NCBI GenBank assembly: GCA_964418415.1
Contig: CAYQLB010000004.1
Location: 1-48,964, forward strand
Source: CAJBLF01 sp964418415
GTDB lineage: Bacteria; Patescibacteriota; Gracilibacteria; Absconditabacterales; Absconditicoccaceae
Direction: 5' to 3'
DNA length: 48,964 nucleotides
Shown here in pieces: positions 33,169 to 42,947 of the stretch. A program made the translations under genes and the position numbers. Numbering within the stretch: position 1 is the stretch's first letter; every line of letters begins with the position of its first letter. The notes beneath the pieces were generated by a model. The model ran no database searches. It was not told the origin of the DNA and saw only the letters and a list, made by a program, of their open reading frames with translations.

Positions 33169-34725
33169 TTATTTTCGACAACGTCATCCACCACCACATT
33201 GCAATTCACAGGCTTCTCATAAACTCTGGATGAGTGTACCATTTTTTCATTTATCGCCTATGATATCATTTTTGATGGTAATGATCTGTTGTCCAAGAAT
33301 AGTGAATGCTGGAGTAATCTCTTTGAGTTCTGCAGAAGTCGCTAAAGCGCTATCGACAGTTTGATCGACAAACACATCTTCTAAATAATATTTTAAGACT
33401 TTATCAAATTTTGTCTGAGCAATATAGTTAGAATCAAGATTGATCGTTGAAGGTAAAGTAGATTCTTCCTGAGTAATTTTTATTTTTTTATTCCTTTCTT
33501 CTATAGTTTTGGGAACATTCCAAGAACTAACAGTATCTCCACTCCAAAAATTAACAACATCTTCACCTGCATCTTTAACTTCAGATGCTACACCTTTGGC
33601 AGAATCTTTGATGCTTTGCCAAGTATTCTTGAGGGGACCAAGCAGTCATGTATTTGGATGTATTTTGCTTGAACCATACATAGATTTAATAAGATCTTGT
33701 TCTCTATCTTTGAGATTACTAGACTTGGTAAAAGTTTGCATAAGATTTTCATTAGCCTGCTTGATAACATCGACAAATCAACTCGTAGCACCCTTTTTGA
33801 TAACCGTTCGAAGATTGGTCATAGTAGAGGTAAACTTTTTGATTGGTTGATTGCAGACATCGAAGAATCACCTCGCACACGAATAGTCGTTATAGATATT
33901 CACTTCAGCTTCTCTAGTGATCTCTATACGGATACCATCTGCTCATCATTTAGAAACCGCATGAAGTTTTTCTACCGTATTATAATACAAAACCGTCTTG
34001 AACGAAGAAAGAAACTGGGTCAACAAAGAAGTGATATTGTTGTAGGTCACGCCCTTGGAGATAAATGATGTTCAAGAAAGTAATCATTTGTTTTGATATG
34101 TTTTGATTATATTTTGCATGATCGCGAGATTTTCAGAATTAACTTCAACTCATCGTCATCATCAAACACCTAATTCATACTTCTTGGTATTGACGATGGT
34201 TTCTACCTGTTCCAGAAGTTTAGCATCTCTCATAAAAACTTTATTTTTGCCAGCAAGAAAAATTCATCCAAGCATATCTTTGGTTCCGCTAAAATTGGAA
34301 ATATTAGAAAATATAGCTGTAGAAGCCAATCAAAATTTAATTTTCTGAGCGATATTTCTCGCAAGTTTAGTGACAATACCTTGTTGTGGAGGAGAAAAAG
34401 TATTTCCGAGAAATCGATTAGGATTTACGTATTGTCAGAGATAACTACCTTCAGTTCAGAGCGTTTTGATGCTGTTGGCCAATTCTTCTACAAATTCAAG
34501 CATAAGCGAAAATTCCTGAGGAGCGGATCCACATATCGTAGAAGATGCACAATATTGTTCACGTTGTTGAGATGATGATGCACATAGAGGATCCTTAGAT
34601 GTATCTTTACAAAGAGTCCGATCATCACCTTGTTGGATATAGAATTGTGCGTGAGTAGAAGAAAAACCATTCGCGAAAGCGATTACTGTACCTATGATAA
34701 GTGAGTGAATGATAATTCTCTTCAT
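33169..34725 (-). CDS. Secreted 518-residue protein of the surface operon
   Basis: Signal peptide MKRIIIHSLIIGTVIAFANG to about residue 27 (THA before QFYI). The first 60 mature residues carry four Cys (LCKDT, LCASS, YCASST, CGSAP); the middle is helical with a GVGGGR-like cluster of UGA glycines (about 34135-34155); the C-terminus ends CELQCGGGGRCRK. More than a dozen UGA codons are read as Gly, so no standard-code frame longer than about 90 codons survives. ATG 34725 is preferred over the TTG two codons upstream. It starts 19 bp after the TPR gene. No family recognised; exported structural or assembly partner by context. Confidence 0.8.
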
Positions 34726-34744
34726 ATACAATTAATGAATAAAG

Positions 34745-36250
34745 TTATTTAGCATCATCAGCTTGAGCGATTTTGTTTTGCAAAATACTCTGCTCTATAG
34801 GATTGTCACAGATACTCAATGCTTTGACGTAGGTATCTTTTGCTAAGGTATATTGCTTGAGTGAAACATAATAATCACCAAGCAAATGATAAAGATGAGA
34901 TTGATGATAAGACTCTGTCAGAGTAAGCAGAGTATCACGCATTCAGGATAAATTTTGCTTAGCTAATTGCAATCCTAGCTCACCATACCTACACACATCA
35001 GCTTGACTACCACTCAAAAGTGTAGAACATCTAGTAAGATATAAATCTACTAATTGTGTATTATCGAAATACAGAGCAAATGGCTTACCAGAACGGAAAG
35101 GAATAAAGAACATTTGATCGAAAAACAAAGCGAAATCAGAAGTTTGCATATTGGTTTCACCAAGAAGAGTGTGCCACATGCGAAGCATATTATTCGTATC
35201 TTCGAGTTGGATATATCCCAAAAGCATATACCTATATACATCAACCATAAGAGAAGGATCCGTTACTTGATTGAGATACATGATGGATTGTTCATAATCA
35301 CCATATCGATAATGACAGATGCCAATAAGGAAAGTATAAAGAGTTTGATTAGCAGTATCAAAATCAGCAAGTTTAAGGAAGTATTCCTTAGCAGCCTCTC
35401 GATTATGAGTCAAAAAGTTAGTATAAGCAAGTACTTGATAAGGGAGTATATAATCTTTATTTTGTTTCAGCGCATGCAAAGCAAGCCTTTTTGCAAAAGA
35501 AAAATATCAGTTTTTGAGCAAAGTAAGAGCAACGAGTCCATCTCTATAATACGCAGGAGGATTTTTGATTTTCATATAATTCGCTAAAGCTGAATCATAG
35601 GATTTTTTGAAATCTTGATAACGTTGACCGGTTACTTTACCAAATGCAGCAGTTGCCGTAGCATAGTCATATACTCGCAAAGACTTGAGTCCTTTATAAA
35701 ACATCGCATCATCAGGACTGAGCATATGGTGAGACTGATAGTCATTCACCAAAGAGAATACTTCATCCAACGAAGTAGCGCTATCCAGACCGACTGAAGA
35801 ATCATGGAAACGAGCATAAAGAACTTGATGGGGATCAATATTCGATGCAGAATAGCTACCCTGCTCTGCAACCAAAAGTGTCAGGTACTGATTAGCTTTA
35901 TCAAACTGATAATACTGTAAGAATTTTTCTACTAAAGACTGAAGCAATTCAGGATTCTTATTTTTTGTATAAAGGTATTCTAGAACATGAAGATCTTGGA
36001 ATATTTGAGAATTACCTAATTCCTGATGGACCACATCGGACACCATCTTCGTCATCGCATCAGAAGAAACAATAACATCGTTAGGTGTTACCGACACGTT
36101 TCAAGTAATCTCTTGTGTAGGTACAATATTTTCTTCAGAAGATGGGCGATATAAAGAAAAAGCACCATCCAAAAAAAGAAAAACAAGCCAAAAAACAAGT
36201 AGCATCATTCAAATGATCAGTCAGTTAGTATATTTGTATGAAGAATTCAT
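34745..36250 (-). CDS. Membrane-anchored TPR-repeat protein, first gene of the surface operon
   Basis: 501 residues. Short cytoplasmic start (MNSSYKYTNG), one membrane helix at about 11-32 (LIIGMMLLVFWLVFLFLDGA), then a large outward domain of tetratricopeptide-like helix pairs, for example QYYQFDKANQYLTLLVAEQG, YDYATATAAFGKVTG, FLIGICHYRYGDYEQSIMYL and YHLLGDYYVSLKQYTLAKDT. TPR proteins of this kind usually scaffold secretion or pilus assembly. UGA encodes glycine at the start of the helix and at several other sites. It leads the operon (promoter region 36251-36412, shared with the divergent protease cassette). Confidence 0.85.
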
Positions 36251-36367
36251 AATACAAAGCATAGCAAATAAATCACTGTAATTATAGTCAAAGTGCCAAA
36301 AAAATACGAAAAATCAGTAAAAAACACACGAATACAATTTGACAAAAAATAAAAGAAAACAAAATAG

Positions 36368-36395
36368 TTGACTTATAAGATAAAATAGGTATATA
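36368..36395 (+). promoter_or_regulatory. Sigma-70-type promoter for the serine protease cassette
   Basis: TTGACT (36368-36373), 16-bp spacer, TATATA (36390-36395), 17 bp before the ATG. Fifth member of the same promoter class. Confidence 0.7.
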
Positions 36396-36412
36396 TAGTA
36401 AAAAATAAAACA

Positions 36413-37132
36413 ATGAAAAAAAACAAAATTATTTGTGGAATAATAATAACATTTGTAATCATGATAACATCATGTACTAACAAAAAAAATGAAAAAATCA
36501 CTATTAGTCAGAATGAAACTCAAAAAAAATTTCCAGGTAAAGAATATGTACAATCAGTAGACTCTTCAATATTAAAATTCACCTGTATGGAATTCAATAA
36601 AAAAGGATTTACTATATCGGAAGGACAGTGTTGTGTATATTGCAACAAAGGAAATCTCTCTTACTTAGTAATGCCATACCATTGCTTTCCTTATGATTCA
36701 ACCAAAGAATATATGATATGGGGAACTGATTATAAAGGAAAGAAAATAGAGTTATCATGGAGAGCTATAAGTTGGGCAAAAGATGTAGACGCTACAATCC
36801 TTGCAGTAGACAAAATAGAAAAGATACCCACATTATGTGAACAAGGACTTATTGCAAAAAACATGAAACCAGGAGATTCAGCGGTCTTATTGACTCCATT
36901 TAATGTGAGAAATGTTCATGAAAAGTTTGGAATATTTCGCAATGAAAATGAAGTAGAGATGAATCAAATATTTGCTGAACCAGGAGATTCAGGTGGTTTG
37001 ATTATAGGAAGAGAGGGAATTGTAGGCATTGCAAGCGGAACAGATAAAGGGAATACATTATATTTTGTTCCTATAGAGGTCTTTGAAGAATTATATATAT
37101 CGCTCATCTTGGACCCTAGGAATAAAAATTAA
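36413..37132 (+). CDS. Trypsin-like serine protease lipoprotein, stand-alone cassette gene
   Basis: 239 residues. Type II signal peptide MKKNKIICGIIITFVIMITS with lipidated Cys at 21. A chymotrypsin-fold domain follows: MPYHCF near residue 84 (catalytic His), AKDVDATILAV near 124 (catalytic Asp), and EPGDSGGLIIGREGIVGIAS near 191-210 (catalytic Ser in GDSGG). Predicted extracytoplasmic endopeptidase tethered to the membrane. All 18 glycines are GGN, none UGA, although the gene is flanked by UGA-rich host genes; it stops at TAA. It has its own promoter and terminator and is probably acquired. No serpin, inhibitor or substrate gene is next to it. Confidence 0.85.
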   Translation: MKKNKIICGIIITFVIMITSCTNKKNEKITISQNETQKKFPGKEYVQSVDSSILKFTCMEFNKKGFTISEGQCCVYCNKGNLSYLVMPYHCFPYDSTKEYMIWGTDYKGKKIELSWRAISWAKDVDATILAVDKIEKIPTLCEQGLIAKNMKPGDSAVLLTPFNVRNVHEKFGIFRNENEVEMNQIFAEPGDSGGLIIGREGIVGIASGTDKGNTLYFVPIEVFEELYISLILDPRNKN

Positions 37133-37157
37133 AATAGTATTCCAAAAAAACATTATA

Positions 37158-37187
37158 AGCCCAGCGTTTTTGCTGAGGCTTTTTTTA
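37158..37187 (+). terminator. Intrinsic terminator of the serine protease cassette
   Basis: AGCC-CAGC pairs with GCTG-(A)-GGCT around a GTTTTT loop, with one bulged A, followed by seven T. 25 bp after the TAA. Confidence 0.85.
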
Positions 37188-37282
37188 ATTGAGACCCAAT
37201 AAAAATGTGAAGTATTGAGCATTTTTATGAGGTCGAAATTATATTTTTGTTTCAAAAAATATATTGGAAAATTCTCTTTTAG

Positions 37283-37313
37283 AAAAAACTGAGCCACGAG
37301 ACCCAGTTTTTCC
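37283..37313 (-). terminator. Intrinsic terminator at the end of the S10/spc operon
   Basis: On the minus strand AAAAACTG pairs with CAGTTTTT around a partly paired GGTCTCGTGGCT loop, with a T-run at the end. About 20 bp after the secY stop. Convergent with the protease terminator. Confidence 0.75.
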
Positions 37314-37333
37314 TATATATGCTAACATAGTTC

Positions 37334-38689
37334 CTATAATTGATTAATATTTTTAGATACTTCACCAAGATCAATTTTATCATATCTCTGCATAAGCATA
37401 TCTGTCTTGATTTTATTGACGATATCTTGTACTACTCATACAATGATAATCACTCATGAACCCGTAACAACAACAGGAAGTGATCATAAGGTCTGTACGA
37501 GATTTTGGACGAATGGGATATAATTGAGCAAATAACTATAGATACCGATAAACGCCAATCCAGCACCTCCTCGGAAACAAAGATGCATAAGGATGCTATT
37601 GATATATTTTGCTGTCTCTTTTCCTGGTCTGATACCTGGAACAAATCATCCTCTCTTTTGAATGTTATCAGAAATCCTCTCAGGAGAGAACACAATAAGT
37701 GTATAAAAGAAGGTAAATGCAATAATTAACACAAAATAGAGAACAATAGCAGGAATTCATGGTTGCTGAGTATAGATATTGAGATTAGCTTCTATCCAAT
37801 TAGCCATAGCAATAAGTTTAGCATTCATAGGCTGAAATTGTGTAATAAGCTTGGAGATCAAATAAGGAAATGATACAAAAGCGATAGCAAAGATAATAGG
37901 GACCATACCTACAGGATTCATAGGAATAGGTAATGATGATGACTCTTCAACTCTTCATCTTCTTGCATAGATCACAGGGATCTCTTTGCGAGATTTAAGG
38001 ATGAAGATAGAAAGCAATACCAATCAAAGAACAATAACGAGCATAAAGATAAATACTCATAATACACTATCGGTAGCAGCCATACTGGAATATATTTTTT
38101 GAGTAATTCCTGCAACGATAGAAGCAAAAATCAGGAGTGATACTCCATTGGAAATACCCTTTTCTGTAATCAATTCTCCTATCCACATAAGAAGTACAGA
38201 TCCAACCGTCATAACAAATGCAGACAAAATAAGTGTTACTGGATCCGTAGGAATCACATTACCTCCGAGAAGATAATTGATAAAAAATACCATTCCTATG
38301 GATTGAAGAAATGCCAAAGGCACAGAGAGATATCTTGTATATTGTTGAATTTTTTGTTGTCCAACTTCACCTTGCTCAGTAAGTTCTTCAAGTTTAGGAA
38401 CGACAGATCCGAGCAATTGCATGATAATAGATGCATTAATGAAAGGAGCAAGTCCAACTGCGATGATAGCAAATTGATCAAGTGATCCTCACAATAACAT
38501 AATAAAATATCACAATCCAGAATCCCCAGTATTGATAGTTTGAGACATCAAAGCACCAATATCAACAAAAGGAACAGGAATGAATACGATAAGCCTATAG
38601 AGAGCAAGCATCACCAAAGTAAAGATGATTTTCTTCTTTATACTAGGATTTTCCCGTATTTCCTGGAGTTTCTTGAGGAATTTTTCCAT
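37334..38689 (-). CDS. secY: Preprotein translocase subunit SecY
   Basis: 451 residues from ATG 38689. About ten transmembrane helices. Clear SecY features: FVDIGALMSQ in the first periplasmic loop with the plug GDSGLWYFIML, PFINASIIMQLLGSVVPKLEEL (TM2), GEVGQQKIQQYTRYLSV before TM3, and GISNGVSLLIFASIVAG; later QKRGGFVPGIRPGKETAKYI, the cytosolic loop contacting the ribosome and SecA. Forms the protein-conducting channel used by the many signal-peptide proteins of this window. Last gene of the spc part of the operon, as usual. About a dozen UGA codons encode Gly. Confidence 0.95.
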
Positions 38690-38720
38690 CAAAAGGGGAT
38701 AAGAGACATAAAAAAAGACA

Positions 38721-39464
38721 CTATTTGGTTTTCTTAGAAGTTGGTTTCTTCTCAGTAGGAGCTTTTTTCTTTGGAGCAGCAGATTTACTTGCTGGAGAAG
38801 ATTTTTTAGCTACTGATTTTTTTTCAACAGGAGCTTTCTTTGGAGCTTCTGGTTTAGACTCAATAAGTTTAACAGATTCAGGCTTCTTTACTTCTTTTTT
38901 CTCTACGATTTTCTTTTCGACAAATTTCTTTTCCTCTATCTTTTTAGATGTTCATGATTTTTTTTCTTTTTTCAAAGGTTTTTCTGCTTTTTTAGGTGCT
39001 TTCCTAGCTATTGAATGAACTGTTCCTGGTTTTTCCATTTTAACTTTTGCTGCAGCAGAAAATGCATCAATATCTTTGAAAGTAAGATGTTTAGCATAAT
39101 CACCATTACTAAGTATCTTTACAAAAACAGTTGAAGATTTGATATATCCAAGTTCTTGAAGAAGCGCTTTGGTAATTTCCATAGTATCAGAAATCCTTAT
39201 ATCAGCATCAAGCGTACCAAGATTGATAATAGCCACCTCTTTGACAAGTTTGTAGTATCTAGTGAATCCTCTAGCTTTAGGCAATCTCTGAACGATAGAT
39301 GTTTGTCCTCATTCAAAAAAAGGTTTCATAGAATGTCCACTTCTAGATTTTTGACCCTTAAGTCCTCTACCAGAATAATTTCCTGTTCCTGTAGCATTTC
39401 ATCTTCCTCTTCTGACCTGTTTATTCTTGAGTCATTTGCTTCTTTTGAGTTGATGGATTTTCAT
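38721..39464 (-). CDS. rplO: 50S ribosomal protein L15 with long basic tail
   Basis: 247 residues against a usual ~145-150. The first ~150 are L15 (RRGRGNATGTGNYSGRGLKG, FEGGQTSIVQRLPKARGF). From about residue 150 to the end it is almost only Lys, Ala, Pro, Glu and Ser (KKAEKPLKKEKKSG, KKIVEKKEVKKPE, KKAPTEKKPTSKKTK), histone-H1-like and probably disordered. A parallel tail is on S5 just upstream in the operon. Four UGA codons encode Gly, two of them in conserved RGRGNAT and FEGGQ. Confidence 0.95.
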
Positions 39465-39525
39465 CGTATTGGCATATAATATGATAAATGAATTGTTTTA
39501 GTATTGTTACAGATAGACTCAGATT

Positions 39526-39577
39526 GCTCTATATTAGAGCGGTATGTGGCAATATGTAGTGTTCGCCTATAGCGAAC
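39526..39577. other. Two small hairpins in the rpsE-rplO spacer
   Basis: GCTCTA-TAT-TAGAGC (39526-39540) and GTTCGC-CTATA-GCGAAC (39561-39577) in a 136-bp gap where most bacteria carry rpmD (L30). No L30 frame is present. These may be RNA processing or regulatory structures. Confidence 0.45.
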
Positions 39578-39601
39578 ATGAATCAATATGTAGTTGTTGT
39601 A

Positions 39602-40258
39602 TTATTTCTTTGCTGGTTTTTTTGCAACCGGTTTCTTGGTATCAGGAGCTGGCTTCTTTTCTATAACAACTTCAGGAACAACACCTACTTGCTTCTCCTG
39701 AATTTCTTTGACAACAGAAGCTGTTTCTTTCTTTTCCTCAAGCTCTTCTTCATGAGTAACAGACTTAGTTTTTTCTACAACGCGCTTATTGAAATGATCT
39801 GCATGTTTGTATGCAGATAGCGCTCTGATAGTAGCCAAAGCATTATTCAATTTATTGTTTGATCACATAATTTTGGAAAGTACATTTTCAAATCATGCAA
39901 GCTCCAAAACAGCTCTCACAGAAGATCCTGCTTTCAAACCCGTACCCGCTGATGCAGGAAGAAGTTTAATACAACATGCTTTATATTTTGTGACTGTAGG
40001 ATAAGCAACTGTTTGATTTCCCGTAATAGGAACTATAAATATATTCTTATATGCCTCACGTGAAGCTTTCTGTACAGCAGAACTAACATCTGGTCCTTTG
40101 GAGACGCCAATACCTACTTTGCCCTTTTTATTTCCGACAAGCACAGTAGCTCTGAAAGAAAGTTTTCTTCCTCAGGTTGTTACTCTGGTGACTCTTCTCA
40201 CCTCAAGCATAAGCTCATCAAATTCCTTTTTTACCTTATCTTTGTTTCAAGGTCTCAT
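39602..40258 (-). CDS. rpsE: 30S ribosomal protein S5 with Lys/Glu/Pro-rich tail
   Basis: 218 residues against ~165 normally. S5 core: RVTRVTTGGRKLSFRATVLV, GNKKGKVGIGVSKGPDVSSA, PASAGTGLKAGSSVRAVLEL, AGFENVLSKIMGSNNKLN. After about residue 155 an added tail of Glu/Lys/Val/Pro (EEELEEKKETASVV, KKPAPDTKKPVAKKPAKK). UGA encodes glycine in RPGNK, TTGG, AGFEN and MGSNN, all commonly conserved glycines. Confidence 0.95.
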
Positions 40259-40286
40259 GGATGTATAGTAGTTAATATAATAAAAT

Positions 40287-40646
40287 CTATAATATAATAC
40301 CTCATGATCTAATTCATTCAGCAAAGGCCTTAACTCTACCATGATAAAGTTGTCCATTTCTATCAAACGCCGCCTTTTCTATACCTTGCTTTTTCATCAA
40401 TACAGCTAATGCTTCACCAGCTTTTTGAGATCTGTCAGTTTTATTTGTTCCTTTAATATTTTTATCGTTGATGTGACAGATAACTTTACCAGAAACATCT
40501 ACTACCTGGGCTTTGATAAACATATTTGATTTATCAACAATAACTCTATATGCAGGAGTGCTTGATTTGATTTTTGCATTGATTCTCTTTTTTCTCGCGA
40601 GGAATTTTCTGGTTGCCTCTTTGATACGCTTAGTGATTTTTAACAT
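40287..40646 (-). CDS. rplR: 50S ribosomal protein L18
   Basis: 119 residues, normal size. RPAYRVIVDKSNMFIKAQVVD-like 5S rRNA-binding core and a C-terminal FDRNGQLYHGRVKAFAEGIR. The last 11 residues are only reached when UGA at two positions is read as Gly (AEGIRSGGIIL), matching the conserved C-terminal A-x-x-x-R-x-x-G pattern. Binds 5S rRNA with L5. Confidence 0.93.
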
Positions 40647-40696
40647 GATGAATGAATATAAATAATAAATATTTTTTAAAGTCTAAAGTCTATGAA

Positions 40697-41242
40697 TTAT
40701 TTTTTAGCTGCTTTTCCTGGTTTAAGCTTAATATATTCATCAAAATATCTGATACCTTTTCCTTTGTATGGCTCAGGTGTTTTAAGTGCTTTTACATTAG
40801 CTGCATATTCACCGAGAAATTGTTTATCAATACCTTTGAGAGTGATGATATAATTACCTTTTGCATCCTGTTCTACACCAGATTCAATGGTTTGGGGAAT
40901 ATCAAAATTTACCTTATGAGAAAGTCATAGAGAGAAGATGAATTTTTTACCCTCTTGTTTGACTGCATATCCCACTCAAGTAAGAAGTAATTTTTTCTCA
41001 TATCCATTGGTTACTCCTTCAATCATATTTGCAAGTAATGTTCTAGAGAGTCCCCGAAGATTTCATTGTTCTTCGTTTTCTACCGCAGTAATCACTTCAT
41101 TATTTTCTATTTTAATGAGTACTCCTTTAGCAAACGTATGAGAAAGTTGACCTTTAGGACCTTTAACAATAACGGTAGAACCATTGATTTGGATCTCCAC
41201 GCCTGCAGGTATTTGGATTGATTTTTTTCCGATTTTTGACAT
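40697..41242 (-). CDS. rplF: 50S ribosomal protein L6
   Basis: 181 residues. MSKIGKKSIQIPAGVEIQIN start, SRTLLANMIEGVTNGYEKKL, LTGVGYAVKQEGKK and the C-terminal PEPYKGKGIRYFDEYIKLKP with a short KKAAKK-type end. Three or more UGA glycines, including LTGVGYA. Located near the factor-binding stalk base of the large subunit. Confidence 0.95.
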
Positions 41243-41298
41243 GACTATGATGCTAAATTATTAAAATATTGAATTAATACATCGCTATCAATTATGGT

Positions 41299-41703
41299 TT
41301 AATATATTTCAGCGATAAGCTCTCCTCAAAGTTTTTTTTGTTTGGCAATATGTGTAGGAAGTAATCATTCATTAGTTGAAATGATGCCAATTCACTTTCC
41401 TCAAGCTACAGTTGTAATATTTTTGTAACTTACATATCGAGGTCTAGATGGTTTAGAAAAGAATTTAATATTCGGAACATCATTTACAGGATTGACTACT
41501 TTTTTGAGAGAAATGGAAAGGTACCTCTTTTTTCCTGATTCCTTGATCTCAAAATCCTTGACGAAACCGTATTGTTTAAGTAACTCTAGAATTTTTACCT
41601 TGAAATTAGAAAAAGTTACCTCATCTACAGAAGTTTTTCTCGCCATATATGCATTCTTAATCCTAATAAGCAGATCATGGATAGGAGCGTTAACATACGT
41701 CAT
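41299..41703 (-). CDS. rpsH: 30S ribosomal protein S8
   Basis: 134 residues. MTYVNAPIHDLLIRIKNAYM start and SKPSRPRYVSYKNI, then the conserved C-terminus GGKGIGIISTNEGLLPTHIA and KKLGGELIAEIY, which is only reached with UGA as glycine at several sites. Binds helix 21 of 16S rRNA; in many bacteria also represses the spc operon. Confidence 0.95.
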
Positions 41704-41766
41704 GTATAAACATAATGATATAAATTTGGTTATTGAGCATTAGATATGTATAATTCATAATCGAGT

Positions 41767-41982
41767 TTACCAACTAGCTTTTCTGAGTCCCATAATGAGA
41801 CCATCTCTAGCATATTTTCTCAAACAAACTCTGCAAATACCAAAATCCCTGATATAGGATTTGGATCTACCACATATCCTACATCTATTGTAGTATTTGG
41901 TAGGTTGCTTGAGCGCCTTTCATTCAGTGAATCTTTTTTCATACATTTTTGATTGTTTTGCCTTGAGTGCTGTTCTTGCCAT
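41767..41982 (-). CDS. rpsN: 30S ribosomal protein S14, zinc-binding type
   Basis: 71 residues. The short form with CRICGR (about 33-38) and CRVCLRKYARDGLIMGLRKA (about 50-69), two CxxC pairs that hold zinc. One UGA (FTEGKAL). The basic N-terminal stretch is slightly longer than in the 61-residue form of Firmicutes. Confidence 0.95.
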
Positions 41983-42038
41983 TGGGCTAATATAACGAAT
42001 AAATAAAGGTTTTGATAGATATGTCTTAATACTTGATA

Positions 42039-42578
42039 CTATTTGAAGATAAATCCTAAAGACTGGAGCAATGCTTTTGCATGTGCATTATTTTTGGTAG
42101 TGGTAACAATCGTAATCTGGAGTCCCATAGGAGTAGTAATATCATCCAAAGAAAGTTCAGGGAAGATGTTATAGTTGGGAAGTCAGATAGAAAAATTTCC
42201 TTGTCCATCAAAATTTTTATCACCAAATCCACTAAAATCTCTCATTCTTGGCATTACTAATTTTACTAGTCTATCAAGGAAGTCATATGCTCTTTGTTTT
42301 CTTAGAGTTACTTGAAGCATCACAGGAAGTCATTCTCTCAATTTAAAGTTCGATATAGCCTTTTTAGATTTGAAGACACGAGCTTTCTGTCAAGTTATCT
42401 TGGTGATAACGTTTTCGAATTCGTCAAAATCTTTGAGAGATTTTCTCGTAGCCAGAGAACCGATACCTATACCAACAATTATCTTGTCAATTTTTGGTAC
42501 AGCATTGATGTTCTTGATACCAGTAGTTTTCTGGAGTTCCTTGATGATAGTAGTATTGAATGTTGCTAATGTATTCAT
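42039..42578 (-). CDS. rplE: 50S ribosomal protein L5
   Basis: 179 residues. NINAVPKIDKIIVGIGIGS start region, ITGQKARVFKSKKAISNFKL, LREGLPVMLQVTLRKQRAYD, MPRMRDFSGFGDKNFDGQGN and PELSLDDITTPMGLQITIVT: full L5. Binds 5S rRNA. UGA glycines include ITGQ, FSIGLP, whose positions are conserved. Confidence 0.95.
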
Positions 42579-42605
42579 GGAATCAAAGATAAATGCGGGT
42601 AAAAT

Positions 42606-42899
42606 TTATTTAATAATAGTCTTTGTCTTGAGAGTTTCTCTTGTTTTTTTGCCTTTTTTATCAGTAATTACTTTTATTCTCGTAGCTTTCTTTTTATCCT
42701 CTATATAATACATAATATTAGAAATATGAAGAGGATGAATTTTCTTGATAAATCCTTTTCCTTTAACGGCTTTCTTCATTTCGTTGACACCTTTGACTAT
42801 AGCATGTTCGGCATCGACAAACTTTTGGATCGTAGAGATCTTACCTTTATGTTTACCAGCAATAACGATTACTGGATCTCCTGTTCTTAATTTTTTCAT
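42606..42899 (-). CDS. rplX: 50S ribosomal protein L24
   Basis: 97 residues. KLRTGDPVIVIAGKHKGKIS is the KOW motif; then VKGVNEMKKAVKGKGFIKK and the C-terminal VITDKKGKKTRETLKT. No UGA. An early-assembly protein at the tunnel exit. Confidence 0.94.
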   Translation of the reverse strand: MKKLRTGDPVIVIAGKHKGKISTIQKFVDAEHAIVKGVNEMKKAVKGKGFIKKIHPLHISNIMYYIEDKKKATRIKVITDKKGKKTRETLKTKTIIK

Positions 42900-42947
42900 G
42901 ATAATTATAATTAAGTAAGAATAAATAATCTATGGACTATCGTCTAA

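Noticed and set aside
33060..33242. 60-codon minus-strand frame between two surface genes
   Set aside because: Overlaps the ends of both real genes in another frame; the signal-peptide start at 33136 explains the region.
35054..35587. 177-codon plus-strand frame
   Set aside because: Antisense to the TPR gene; Ile/Ser/Arg-rich with no start context.
38725..39018. Phe-rich 97-codon plus-strand frame
   Set aside because: Antisense of the Lys-rich tail of L15 (AAA/AAG read backwards gives Phe/Leu).
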